Notes under the pieces: generated by a model
Told to the model about the DNA's origin: nothing
The model's database searches: none
Seen by the model: the letters and a program-made list of their open reading frames with translations, nothing else
Made by a program: the position numbers and the translations under genes
Shown here: positions 1 to 11,495 of the stretch, in pieces
How the letters are laid out: every line of letters starts with the position of its first letter
Numbering within the stretch: the stretch's first letter is position 1
Assembly: GCF_003473485.1 (NCBI RefSeq)
Contig: NC_053047.1
Coordinates: 263,001-327,000, forward strand
Source of the DNA: Medicago truncatula
Lineage: Eukaryota > Streptophyta > Magnoliopsida > Fabales > Fabaceae
Length of the DNA stretch: 64,000 nucleotides
Direction: 5' to 3'

Positions 1-22
1 ATTTGGTTTGTGGATCATCCAA

Positions 23-270
23 TCAGAAACCTTTCACGTAAAGAATGGAATTTTGTTGTCTAAAATTGATGCAATTTTTTTCTAGAGTTACGTTATTTGA
101 ACAAACCACTTTATGTATAATTATAGGGACAACCAAAAATATAGAAAGAAGTATATGTATTGACACGAAAATCAAAGCAATGGAGAGAGAAAGTAAGGAC
201 ATAATGAATGTATGAGAGAGAGGGTTGTAACAAAAGTTGTGATAAAATTGATATACAAATATCATTTCTC
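23..270 (-). repeat. Dispersed repeat, copy A (MITE-end-like)
   Basis: Read on the minus strand, this stretch resembles 22068-22248 on the plus strand: both open with a gagaaatgatatttg-like word and share a run centred on attgctttgatttt and gtgtcaata. The hydrophobic 80-residue reading frame here comes from the T-rich repeat and is not a convincing gene. It is probably one end of a MITE-type element; no target duplication was found. Confidence 0.5.
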
Positions 271-448
271 TTTTTTCTATGATCTGACTAGGAGAAAGAG
301 TGTATATACATGGTAAAGCTTATGAAATAATATAGAAAAACATGTAATATATTAATTTTATTCTTCATTTCATAAAATTTGAAGGAGGAATACATTGATC
401 ACAATATTTATTAAAAGTATTATTTATTCTCTCCCTTATATAAAGACA

Positions 449-886
449 TTAATCAGAAGGCCATGGGAAGCATTCTATAGAGTTGGGATTAACTAAAACA
501 TTAACCCTACATGGTCCATATTTATTTATTTGCCAATGACATTCTTTGTCGACAGCTTTCTCATCTCTGTCTTGAACGTAAACATCAAAGTAGTGAGATT
601 CAGAACCAAAGTTAAATCCACAAAAATATAAGGTATTTGATATGAAGAAAGCAGGCCTAAAAGTGAAAGCGTAAGGTTCTTGAAAATGTATTGCTCGATA
701 TCCAATATCATGATCTTTGTCTTTACAGTGGACTCCGAGTTGTTCACCATTGGTCAAGTTGTTGGTAATATACATGTGTACTACGGGCTTAAGGATACTG
801 AAACTATTACCACCCTTCAACTGAAAAACAAAAATAATAGCTAGCAACATAGAAACTGATAACGCAAATTTGGAGAGTGAAACCAT
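449..886 (-). CDS. S1-type plant self-incompatibility protein homologue (SPH)
   Basis: A single-exon reading frame of 145 residues that looks like a small secreted protein of the plant self-incompatibility S1 family. Residues 1-29 form a hydrophobic signal peptide. The mature part carries the family pattern: a VHMYITNNL-like first strand, LGVHCKDKDHDIG, a YAFTFRP strand, YFCGFNF, then a KECHW segment and a final Cys near GPCRVN. The length and Cys spacing suit the family, whose members are secreted and mostly of unknown role outside poppy; they often show reproductive or root expression. The start is the first Met before the signal peptide, and TATA-like sequence lies near 945-960 upstream on the minus strand. 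Family assignment is strong; function in this plant is unknown. Confidence 0.85.
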   Translation of the reverse strand: MVSLSKFALSVSMLLAIIFVFQLKGGNSFSILKPVVHMYITNNLTNGEQLGVHCKDKDHDIGYRAIHFQEPYAFTFRPAFFISNTLYFCGFNFGSESHYFDVYVQDRDEKAVDKECHWQINKYGPCRVNVLVNPNSIECFPWPSD

Positions 887-1156
887 TCTGCTTGCACAAA
901 TTGATTAAGCAATATACTGATATTGAAACATACAACTTGGTTCAAGTTATATATATACTATTATTTTAAAAGTAATATTTAATTAAAGGATGATAATATT
1001 TTGACTTTGTCTAGTCAACATAATATTAAATGTTTTTTATTTTATTTTTCGTTTATTACAAGTTATTTTGACTATATAGAGTCAACATAATATTAAATGT
1101 ATTTAATATCTCATCCATCTTAAAATAAATAAGTGTCACAATTTAATTTTCACATA

Positions 1157-1298
1157 CTCCTTCCGTTTTTAATTATAAGCAAATTTTGACTTTTAGGTTC
1201 ATTTTATTAGTGATGTATGTGGTTGATATAGATCACATACATCATTAATGGAATCAACCTAAAAGTTAAAATTTGCTTATAATTAAAAATGGAGGGAG
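1157..1298. mobile_element. Stowaway-like MITE
   Basis: A 142-bp hairpin element with ends ctccttccgtttttaatta and its complement taattaaaaatggagggag, flanked on both sides by the dinucleotide TA, the usual Stowaway target duplication. The interior is non-coding and nearly palindromic, with the loop near 1215-1240. Confidence 0.85.
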
Positions 1299-1477
1299 TA
1301 TGCTAATTAACAACTTTGACCATTAATTTTTTTTAATTATCTATTATAAAATGAAGATATCAATGTAATCATCTAGATGCAAAGATTCTCTCGATTGATC
1401 AAACTGAAGATCATGTCCCAAAATATGATTGAATAATAGTTTAATGATATTTTAAGTACGAGAGCTGCTAAATACCA

Positions 1478-2098
1478 CTAGACATGGCAACAAAAGTTGT
1501 ATCTTGGGGTATTCACCCGAACCAAACTCAATTTAATGGATTTTCCCCGCTTTGGTTGTGTTTGGGTATGAGTTTGAGTTTTCCCCGATTTCAAAACATG
1601 GGTACGAGACGGGTAATGGGCATATAGGTACCCACCCCAAACCCATACCCAAACCCCTCCTAAATGTAGAAAATCAATTTACTACCCCTTTTATTTAAAA
1701 TAGAAACACAAACTCTAAATTAATTCTTTCACATAGTCAGAGTCTCAGTGTCACATATACACACATTTGCCAAAGTTCTATCTCTTTTCCTTCCATATCT
1801 CACAATCTCGACCTCTCTCTTCTCCATCACCATAGTCATTGATCGTCATCATCTATTTGCTGGATAATGCATTACAACATCGTGCATGGGGTTGAAAATT
1901 ATTTTTTTATTTAAAAATATTATCCATTGCGGGAATGGAGATGTGGAGGAGGGGATACCCGAACTCGTTGGGGACGAGGATGAGATTCAATTTCTCATCC
2001 TCGTTAGATATAGGTAGGGTAAATGGTAAGTGTATATGAGTAGGGTATGAGGACGGGGAAGGTGAAACCCGTCCCCACCCCGCCTCATTGCCATGCCT
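1478..2098. mobile_element. Non-autonomous hAT-like element with 8-bp duplication
   Basis: An element of about 621 bp flanked by the same 8 bases, aaatacca, at 1470-1477 and 2099-2106. Its ends read agacatggcaa on the left and the complement ttgccatgcct on the right. Subterminal GC-rich stretches rich in gggta and taccc words are partly inverted. Eight-base duplications and agNcatggca ends fit hAT. The 71-residue frame inside it encodes no transposase, so it should be non-autonomous. Confidence 0.8.
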
Positions 2099-2321
2099 AA
2101 ATACCATGAATAATTCATCCACGAATTACAAGAATATTAATGTGTCATGCTACTAATTAAGGATGAAATTTTAATTTTTGAACTTGGCGGAATTCATGGA
2201 TGATGGTATACAGAAATTTAAACCTTCGTAATTTTCGTGGGTTGAATCTTTCATGGCTTTAATCATTTTCCATTAAGTACATTGAAGTGATTCTCTCAAA
2301 AACCCTTCATCTAAAATAAAT

Positions 2322-2745
2322 TGTTGTGAATTCGAACTCAAAATCACACCAATATAATTATAATGTGTGGAGCAAAGGAAAGTAGACTTACTTTAGAATG
2401 AAAACATGTTCTTTGTACATAATGTGAGGTGAATAGGCAACCATATATAGGCATGAACCTCTTTATCACTTCCAATGATTAAGGAAGGAAATATCTAAGA
2501 AAGGAAACATAAATCACTACAATCAAGGCACAATATCACAACACTACCTCAAGGTGGTGCATATACATTATAGGCATCCATCTTGTCATATATGTAAGTT
2601 ATCCTAGGACTCCATAAAGATTTAGTAAAGATATCAGCGAGTTGATCTTTGGAATTGACAAAGGAGGTTCTAATAATTCCGGTGATAATCTTCTCTCTAA
2701 GAAAATGTCAATCAACTTCAATATGCTAAACAATATCAAAACCAT
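2322..2745 (-). mobile_element. Ty1/Copia LTR retrotransposon remnant: end of pol plus one LTR
   Basis: On the minus strand, about 2560-2745 resembles the extreme C-terminal RNase H part of a Copia polyprotein (a QLADIFTKSL-like motif). It is followed by a single LTR of about 222 bp at 2322-2543 with tgttgtg...cacaaca ends. The rest of the element is absent, so this is a broken fossil. Age cannot be judged because there is no second LTR to compare. Confidence 0.75.
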
Positions 2746-2918
2746 ATCTTTTTTATTTTATTTAAAAAAATAAAAAATTCATAAAACTACTAAAAAAAAA
2801 TTCATGAATGAATTTCATCATGAAGATAAGAAAAACATAGTACTAGCACAAAACTTATAGTACTAATAGTAGTACACTCTTGAATAACTAATTTCTAAAC
2901 TATAAGCAACTTTAAAAT

Positions 2919-3805
2919 TTATGGACCCGGTGTATTGGAGAGTTCTTCAATCCAACTATCAATCTCTTCATCATCAACAAATTCAGCACCAAAATTTAAA
3001 TCGGGAAGATCAATTGATCCATTCTTATATCAAAGTCACAAAATTGAAGGTCATCAAGGCAATCAAGATCATCCAAGACCTGTTCCAAACCATCAAATGG
3101 TAATCAATCCAATTCAAACTGAAACAAATTCAAACTTCCAACCACATCCAGTTGTTGCATCACTGCCAAAGGACTTAAATAAGGCACATTTTGTTCCACA
3201 AATTTACCCTCCAAAGGATTAATCTCAACAATAGGTTGATTACTTGAAATCTTACCACACTCAATCAAATTGTAAACACAATTAACCGATTCGAGCGACG
3301 ATAAAGATGCATGTGACATGCCGCTCTTAGAAACAACATTCTCATATGCTTCAAATTCAAAAAATTTAGCTTCATACGCTTTTGAAGCCTCTTCTGCGGT
3401 GTTGAAAGTTCTCAATCATTCACACGTCCCTTTAATCGGATTACGAATTTCTACAACTTAGTTACCCGTTTTCCTCATTCGAACACCTCTATATTTGGAA
3501 GAAGGTTGTTTTACTATAGGTGTTGGTTTTGCACAAATCTTATTCTTATCCGTCATTGTTTCTTCAAGGCAAACAGTGTCATTAGGAAGATTAGGTATTG
3601 CAAATTCATGCACAACTCTCTTCCTCTTCATTGGTTCCTCTACATGATGATTATTTTCATCTGATGATGAATCCGTTGCATAAGGATCATCATAGATAAT
3701 TCTCATCCTTCTTGTGCTTTTGGAAACATAAGATTGGATTGTTTTTGCAAAACTCTCCCTCAAAGATTTATAGTAATATTCTTCATAAAACACCTTAACA
3801 TACAA
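2919..3805 (-). pseudogene. AP2/ERF pseudogene, cytokinin response factor (CRF) type
   Basis: On the minus strand one frame shows the group VI ERF (CRF) signature: MRIIYDDPYATDSSSDENN at about 3720-3645, then the AP2 start KYRGVRMRKTGN at 3458-3490, the middle VVEIRNPIKG, and TFNTAEEASKAYEAKFFEFE at about 3335-3410. CRFs are nuclear transcription factors acting downstream of cytokinin. The AP2 domain holds two in-frame stops at 3455-3457 (TAA) and 3416-3418 (TGA), each at the place of a conserved Trp (GKW and WLGTF). A further stop lies at 3101-3103, and a frame change near 3010 leads to an acidic tail with EEIDSWIEEL that ends at a TAA at 2919-2921. The length and acidic tail match an originally complete single-exon gene. 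I judge it dead; the family call rests on motifs. Confidence 0.82.
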
Positions 3806-4132
3806 AAAACTATTTTAGGAAACTAAATAAAAAAAAGAATAAAATAAATATATATATATTTTTGAATAGCGTCAAGTGAGATTCGCTAAATACATAATTT
3901 TGAATAGCATCAAAAGAGATTCACTTTTAAAGTAAACACAATTTTTTTTGGGTGGAAGTAATTAAGTATTTTTGAATAATGGAGAATGCTAAGGTACCCT
4001 TGAAGTAAATACACTTTTTTTTATGCCGAGTTAGATTCACTTTTAAAAGAATGGAGAATACTAAAGTACACCCTTGAAATAAATACATATTTTTGTTATG
4101 TTTTTTTTTGTTGTGTTGTTAATAAGAAACTA

Positions 4133-4173
<41 letters not shown>

Positions 4174-4842
4174 CAAAAAATTAATTAAAATGTATCAACA
4201 ATTAAGGTCTGATTTTGTCAACAAAAAAAAAAGGGTCTGAAAACTAGCCAACTATATGGCCGTCTGTGTTAAATTATAAACAACTTCATTTGTTTGTATC
4301 CACGCCTTTGCTAAATTATATGCAACCTCATTTGCCAGTATCCGTACGAACTCCACACTAAACTTATGCCACTAATTTTTCTTGTTGTTCATTAAACTAT
4401 TCACAATTCGTCAAAGTGCTGAAACAAATCTTATTTTTTTATACAATAAATAACATTTTTCAAACCAATGGAACGTTCACCGTTCTAAAAAAGGGAAAGG
4501 GACAAATAAAGAGTTCGCTTTTTTTAAGAAAGATCTAGAGATTATTAACAAGATTGATCGAAATATGGTTTATGATAGAACACTACAACGTAATTTGATG
4601 ATTTCATCCATTTAACCGACCCACTTAGTAGGATCATAAGGCTTTGTTATTGTTGTTGAAGAATAAATTTCTGTATATAAATAATGAATGAATGAATTTT
4701 ACATATCTTTTCCCTCAATTTTACACACCAAGTCAGAAATGAACTCTTAAAATTAAAAATTCCACAAATGGCCATAATATGCTTAAAAGTTGGTTCATAA
4801 ACATGTTTACTGAAAAAGAAAACTGCATGTCCTGAAGATAAG
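3806..4842. other. Gene-free stretch between AP2 pseudogene and TruB gene
   Basis: AT-rich DNA with short imperfect repeats. A tttttgaatagc-agattc unit occurs twice at about 3860-3925, and an aatggagaat-ctaa-gta-cccttgaa unit occurs at about 3978-4010 and 4052-4080. A (TA)n run is at 4134-4170. No gene seen. The part nearest 4842 should hold the 3' end of the TruB transcript. Confidence 0.6.
4134..4170. repeat. (TA)n microsatellite
   Basis: An uninterrupted TA dinucleotide run of about 36 bases in AT-rich intergenic DNA. Confidence 0.9.
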
Positions 4843-7800
4843 TTAAAGATAAGTTTTGGTGATAGCCTCTTCCAGCTCCTGAAAGTCCCATGCATCATCT
4901 GCTGAATATTGTCCTGGAGAAGAAATTCATTACAGTTACTAGCTAGCTACACACATAGATCATAGAGACAATCACTCTTGAATTGAATAGGTCAATGGGA
5001 AATATTACTTACCAATTGAATCTCTTCGGAGAGCCGTTAAGTGGGCGCAACTACAATTATCAAAGCAAAAAAATCGTCAACAATATATTCGCAGCACTAC
5101 TTTGATGTTGTATTAAAGAAAGTTTTATATAAGAAATAATAAAATTAATAGTCTAATACCTGCCAAGAGCCTTCCCAAAATCCGCACAGAGTGATCGAAT
5201 ATATGTCCCTTTAGAACAAATCACTCTAAAAATCAAATTTTGTCTGGAAAAAGTATAACTATATCAGGGCCAAAATGAACAAATCAACTACAAGATCTAA
5301 ACAGATAATTTCCAACACGCATTTTTATAAGGAGAAAGCTACCCAATATGCATAATAGGATTATTAAAATGTGCAATCCATTATAGGTGCAAAGCTGTTA
5401 CACTGGTATCTCAGAGAAATCAAACCGGGTTTATTCTTTATCACAAGAACATGGTTCTAGGCTAGACCACCAGAACATACAATTGATATCTCCAGGGATA
5501 TACGACAGACTCGGGACACTCCTACTTTCTTTACAATTTTCGCCAAAATTCCTCCCAGCTCCTCCTACAAACAATAACTAACTTAGAAGTTCTGACAAGT
5601 TTACTAACTGATGGTTGGTTCAGCTTGGGCCATGTCATCCTATAGCACATTCCCTGTCTTTGCTACATAAATGTGTTTGATCAGAGCTCGCTTCCTAGCA
5701 AAAACCCGCATAAAAAATTTATCTCCTTCCTAATCCTGTGTTTGTTGTATGTTTGGAACTCAATGGCTAACAATCATTCCATCAGCAGATGTTTAAAAAA
5801 AAAAAAACTACCTTTCCGCATTGAGGTGTTTCTACCACTTACAGCCTTTTCGGTTGGCTTGCAGACTTATTCTTGTTAATTCCCTTCTAACCAATTAAGT
5901 GATTTAGGACATGAGAAGGGGAAAAGAGTTGAAGATTTGGATTTAGCTTAAGTTAGTAATTCACATTAGATAGTAAAGTAAGTAATTCCAATTGTTGATC
6001 AATGAATCAACAGTTGATGTTACACGCATGCATAACAAATCATGAATGTGTTAAAATATCAACAGTTGATTTTCTCATTGACAGTTTAGATTACTTACTT
6101 TACTCTCTAAAGTGAATTGTTGACTTTTGAGAAGCCAAATCCTGAAGATTTGTACTCAAATTGGATTTCATGAAGGGAATTATTACTACCAAAGGTCTTG
6201 GTGGTCAATTAAGTGCTTTAGCGGTGTTGATTTTAACTTCTATTAATGGTCAACTTAAATCTTGATTCAAAGGCAAAACGGGGCACAGAACGGAGGCTCC
6301 CAAAAAGTTACCTGTCATCCAAGCTACGCTCTATGTCAAATTGGAAAATTGAAATTCGTCTAGGCGAGAGTTCAATGCTTTCTCCTCTCCTTGCTTTCTC
6401 ATACAACTTTTCACCTCCAACCTATAAAAAAGCAGTGATGAATGTAAGGAATTGCTTCCATAAGAAACCAAGTCTTCATAAATGAAAAACAAAAGTCATA
6501 TGACAAAGTTTCACAATGCTGAACGCTTTAAATACGAAGAAAAATGTTGATTATATTGGATGCATAAAAGCTTCTCTGAGTTGAAAAACCATTTCTGAAA
6601 TGACATATTTAATAACTTAAATTAGTTCAGACTTCATCCAACTTCAAAGCTTTAACGAAACTATGAAAATTAAATGGTTCAAGAATGGTAATTATTCTTA
6701 CTTTAATAGCAGAGAACATAGGTGGAACTTGCCAAATCTCTCCACAAAAGGACAAGGCACTTTTCTTTATGTCCTCGTCTTTGATGTGCTCCCATGGCTC
6801 ACGCTGAATGACCTACATATTAAGCTGGCCTATGAGTGAAAAAATTGCATGTAGTTAAAAACTTTAAAATCAAAACAAAATTTGCCATATGAATTGTCAT
6901 TCCTAATTCTGCTTATGAGTCACATTACAATAATTTGGATGCATTTACCCAAGCTTGAATTGATACTCTTCATTGCCAATAAATAATACTTGTGTATGAT
7001 GATTTAAATTACTCTTACTACACCAATTTCAATATATTGAAACTGTCCAAGGTCCAAGCATCAAATCATATTAATAAACACGTTATATCATATCAAATTA
7101 ATAAACACATAGGCCTCATCAAATGGGCAATTTTCGCGAAGTGTCAACTAACAAAACGAACACCACACCATCTTACAAATTCAACAGATCAAATTTAGCC
7201 AGTTTTAGTAATTGGACCCACAACTAAGGAAGCAGGAAAATGTGCTCAAAGCCCAAACCCAATTCAAATTTCAAACACCCAAACAAAAGAAATCTGCAAG
7301 AACCGGTGTTTTCGGGAAAAGGCCCACAAGAAAGTATGATACAGCCAATATTTTTTCATAAAAATTCAATGTCAGCTTAACCAATAACCAAGTACGAACA
7401 AATAAGACAAAATACTCTCTTTCCATCGTTCTCTTCACCCTCACCCACACACAGTGGCGGATCAGAGGTAGAAACTAGAGAATCAAACAGAGCAGAGGCA
7501 GACGATGATGAACTGCGCACTGAAGAACATGGCAGAGGCAGAGAGGACGACAACGACGCAGTTGCGCTCGCGCAGGGACCGCCAAACACGATCAAAAACG
7601 GCGCATGGACCGTCGGGGATGACAGACGAAGTCACAGCATACAGATGTTGAACGCAAGTCGCATTGTACAGAGGTTGAAAGGTCCATAATGGATTAATAA
7701 ATTATCTTTGACAAAATGGTCCAACTATGAACTATCTACGGTTATCCCTCCCAACCATGCAATTAAACCGAACTTTAGACAAGGAAATGGTAGGTTGGCT

Positions 7801-10800
7801 TCCGAAAATCGGACAGTAAACTAAGTAATTATTGGTTTGATCATATGGTAGGAAAGATTCTCAACACTACTACACAGGGACAATGCAGTCCCACAATCAG
7901 TGAGAAATCAAATTATTTCAGGTAGAAAACAAATTGAATTAGCAATTCAGTTACTAGAACTATTCTGAGAACTATGGCTCGCTATTTACTATGGTGTTAG
8001 GACCATAGTAATTGCCTTTTTAACAAGCTCATTTGTCTACTGCGTTGCGTATGTATGAAATCAGACAGAAATCCACTAAATTATCTATAATGCAGCCTTT
8101 ACATTTGAAGCAATAGGTGAACCAATAGCTAATTATATAGTGTGCTATATAAGCTTAAACATGAGAAAAACAGATTAACTCACTGGTGAATCAGCATCCC
8201 ATGTTGAAGTAGCCTCCCCTAAGCGGAAAACCCCACTATAACCCTTAACCATCCCTTGATATCTGAAGCATAAAAAAAATCAATTATTCAGAAAAGTTAT
8301 CCAGATCAAAACATTTTAACTAAAACAAAAATTGTACAATAGTGAAATAGGATCCAATACTTAGTACTTAAATGGGAACAAAACTCTATTTAACTTCAAT
8401 CACCTATCCACAAGTTTCGTTGATTTGCCAACACAAACAATCAATAAACCAGTAGCCATTGGATCGAGAGTTCCGGCATGTCCTACCTGTAAATATTTAA
8501 TACTATAAGTCTACATAAAACGCGAACTTAAATGCATATGTACTGTGGAAAATAACCTTTTTCACTTTGACAAGGCGACGAAGCTTTCCACAAACTGTGA
8601 ATGAAGTCCAACCTGCCACAAATTCACATTATATTACTTTTATGGACACATCCCAAAAGAAAAACTATCAAGTAAATCATAATTACCATATTTAAGAACA
8701 TATTGTTGCATATTGAAAAATGGAGGATAAAAAATGCAGCAATATCCACCAATGAACAAAGATTTCAGTCAAACTCCTACACTATGAGATCAATGAAATG
8801 AGACCGTGGAAAACAACGAAGCCTATACATCATGAACCATCAATAGTTGCTGCAGTATAAGCATATCACAATAAAGTTGTTTTCAATGAAAGTGGAGGTC
8901 ACTCATTCATCATGAATAGTGTACTTACGATAGTTATTTTCTAAAATATGCATACATTAAATTTAACTACAACAACTCGATAACATAACCATTAGCTCTT
9001 CTAATTAGTAATTCCACAAAAGTAAATCAACTAGCTAGCAGAATGAAGCAAAGTAAGGATTCTTGCAAACAGTCTACGTCTACAAAAGTATAGCCGCACC
9101 CTAGCGTTACAGCATAGCAGGATTTGAACAAATTGCTATTGTTATGTGATTCACTAATTAATTAGTACAAAGTATTGTCAAATAGCGACTATTGAGGTGC
9201 TACAACCCTGTAGCTTAGCGGAATAAGAACAAACAGCTATTTTTCTGCTATCCAAGATTGACTGTAGGTGTGATTGCATGGTGGTAGGCAATCCATTTCT
9301 ATTCCAAGTAAGAAATGTAAGGCCCTGTTTGGATTAACAGCTAATTTGCAGCTTATAGCACAAGTGCTTATCATGATAAGTGCTTATATATAAGCTATTT
9401 CTAAAGCAAAAGATAAAATAAAGTTAAATCGTTTTCGTCTAAGCTATTTTCATAGCTATCTTGGAGAACTTATGAAAATAAACTGAAAAAGCTTCATGGA
9501 CAATTTCCTAAGCTGTTTTCACAAGTCTTCCCAAACAGTCTCACAAAACTCATGAGTAAATAAGCTCACATAAGTCAATCCAAGCAAGCCCTAAATGGTT
9601 GAAATGTCTCACTCACTCACCTTTAGGGAATTTGAACAAATTGTTATTGTTCTGTGGTAGGCTATTTAGTACAAAGTGTTGTCAAATAGAAACTATTAAG
9701 GCGATATACCCCTATAGTGTAGCGCAATTTGAACAATCCGCAATCAACAAAACTACTCTACAACAGCGCGATTGCATGACTGCACACAATTCATTTCCAT
9801 TTTTACAAAAAAAAAAAAATCTAAATAGCAAAACAACTAACTCACTCACCTTTAGGTTTGTTAATCAAAAGCACAGTCCCATGCGAACTATCCCAAACAG
9901 GAGGAAGTCCCGTCCTCCTCGAACTAAAAAATGGCTCAACAACTTCAACCTCCTTCTTCACATTCAAACCCTTAAAAAACTCCTCTACCTTCTTCTCACT
10001 AACATCTTTACTATCCACACCCCTCTTCCCCTTTTCCTTTTCTCTTTCCACCCCTTTCTCATTCTCCTCAAAAAACATCAACTTATCATCACCATCACCA
10101 ACCTCATCTTTCTTCCCCCCAACACCAAAAACACCAACTTTCTTGCTCTTAACCCTAGCATTCGCATTTTCATTCGAGTTTGAACCTGCATTTCTCCGAT
10201 CATCGTCTTTCCCATTCTCGTCAAAAAACACCAACTTATTATCATCAACAATATCACCAACCTCTTTATTCTTCCCAAAAACACCAACTTTCATGTTCCT
10301 AACCCTAGTATTCGCATTCGAATTAGCATTTGAACTTGTATAACTTGCATATGAACAATTAGATTGACCAGGTTTCAAAAAAGCCTGATCCAAACACTGA
10401 TTAGGAAAATACTTTTTCTCCAACTGATACACCATTTTATAATGCTTATCTTTCTCCCAAGGATAACAAAAAGCATCATACATATACAATTCCTCTTCCC
10501 TCTTATGCAAAGTCCTCAACTCCACAACTTCCGGTATCATCTCCACCAATTGTTCCTCGTTACGACGATGATCATCATCGGAATCAGACCCATACATTCT
10601 CTTCCTCCTTTTGTTATAGTATTTTCTCTTGGATTTATCAAGATTGTTATCAAGTTCAAATTTTGACGAACCGGGTCGGTTTGATTCCGGTTCAGTGGTT
10701 AATTTATCGTTGGCCCAGGATTGGAGGGAGGAGTTTTGAGGTGGGGTTGGTTCGGGTTTAGAGGTTCGAGTGGGTTTGGGGAGATTGGGACGGTTGATGA

Positions 10801-10936
10801 TGAGTTCGTATTGGAGTGGGTATGGGGTTGTGGAGAAGAAACGGAGAGTGGAGAATGGATGGAATAATCTGGAAGAAGAGGTTGTTGTGAGGAAATGGAG
10901 ATGATGGGTTAGAGATAGAGATATTGGTTTCACCAT
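4843..10936 (-). CDS. TruB-family tRNA pseudouridine synthase with long N-terminal extension
   Basis: TruB enzymes turn uridine 55 of the tRNA T-loop into pseudouridine. Nine exons join in frame to 572 residues: 9850-10936, 8557-8612, 8404-8486, 8184-8262, 6702-6812, 6312-6421, 5160-5243, 5013-5050, 4843-4913; all introns are GT-AG. The catalytic core starts at VLLINKPKG near residue 352, the end of exon 1. It continues through [12 protein letters not shown], the catalytic-Asp motif [14 protein letters not shown] (exon 3), [14 protein letters not shown] (exon 4), [18 protein letters not shown] (exons 5-6) and [15 protein letters not shown] (exon 7). The first 350 residues are unlike bacterial TruB: an arginine-poor, Ser/Thr-rich start that could be an organelle transit peptide, then charged low-complexity sequence with an internal duplication. 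Introns hold a Tourist MITE and other repeats. Family and exon structure are secure; localisation is inferred. Confidence 0.93.
5934..6141. mobile_element. MITE-like inverted repeat in TruB intron 6
   Basis: The left arm aattcacattagatagtaa (from 5958) pairs with the right arm whose complement reads aattcactttagagagtaa (to 6118), followed by a shared agtaagtaat. Weaker pairing extends outwards to gatttgg at 5934 and ccaaatc at 6141. There is no coding content and no clear target duplication. Confidence 0.65.
6813..8183. other. Long TruB intron 4
   Basis: A 1.37-kb intron. The part at about 7430-7640 is more GC-rich than its surroundings (cagaggcag words, gcgctcgcgcagg) and gives a 72-residue Ser-rich minus-strand frame that resembles nothing I know. 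It may be an old insertion. Nothing else is recognisable. Confidence 0.45.
9119..9230 (+). repeat. Direct repeat, left copy, in TruB intron 1
   Basis: Shares atttgaacaaattg-tattgtt, tagtacaaagt-ttgtcaaatag and a tag-tagcg end with 9630-9735. The pair flanks the Tourist-like element at 9321-9591, so an older repeat pair brackets it. Confidence 0.6.
9321..9591. mobile_element. Tourist-like (PIF/Harbinger) MITE, copy 1
   Basis: A 271-bp element with ends ggccctgtttggatt and aatccaagcaagccc, flanked by TAA on both sides (9318-9320 and 9592-9594). The interior is rich in gcttat and ataagct words. Lies in TruB intron 1. Same family as 26834-27103, 28054-28300 and 61797-62017. Confidence 0.85.
9630..9735 (+). 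repeat. Direct repeat, right copy, in TruB intron 1
   Basis: Partner of 9119-9230 on the other side of the Tourist-like element, with about three quarters identical by eye. Confidence 0.6.
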
Positions 10937-11195
10937 TGTTGAAAGAAATTCAAAGATTTGAGTGAGGGTAGTGGGTTGTGTATAAATTATTCAATAATTA
11001 CTTCAAAACAAATTACTCATTATATTTTATGAGAAAATTAACTTATCTTGATCGGTAGGATATTGCATATATTATATGGATGCGGCGGTTTAAATTTCGG
11101 ACATCTTACTTCTACACATTTAAAATATGTGAGTTTTAATAACGGATCATTGAAACAAATTACCCATAAAATTGTGCAAATATTGTTTTGTTTTT

Positions 11196-11495
11196 GGCTT
11201 AATAGCAGTTTTAGCCCCCAAACTTTCCCAAAGCTGCAATTTTGGCCCCTAAGAAAAATAACTACAAAATTGCCCCTTAAGTTTTGCAACTGTAGCAGTT
11301 TTGACCCCCAATGTCAAAAATAAAATAACACGTGACACCTCACTTAGGATGTCACGTCAGCGTAGACCGAATCAAAATTGGTTTTGGGGCCAAAACTGCC
11401 ACAGGTGCAAAACTTAAGGGGCGGTTTTGTAATTTTTTTCTTAGGACCCAAAATCGCAATTTTGAGAAAGTTAGGGGTTAAAACTGATATTAAGT
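11196..11495. mobile_element. Long-TIR non-autonomous DNA element
   Basis: Ends ggcttaatagcagttttag and the complement of ctaacccc-type sequence at 11475-11495 are inverted. Further arms tgcaattttggcccctaag and cttaggacccaaaatcgca also pair. The centre contains a palindromic acgtgacacctcac / gtgtcacgtc-like core. No coding content. The style fits Mutator-type MITEs of legumes; class is uncertain. Confidence 0.7.

Noticed and set aside
3416-3457. Possibility that the two AP2 stops are read through or spliced out
   Set aside because: No GT-AG pair removes both while keeping the AP2 domain, and a third stop and a frame change follow; a dead gene is simpler.
9858-10666. Plus-strand reading frames of 69-194 residues opposite TruB exon 1
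   Set aside because: They are antisense shadows of a long low-complexity exon whose minus-strand frame joins cleanly to eight further exons with TruB motifs.
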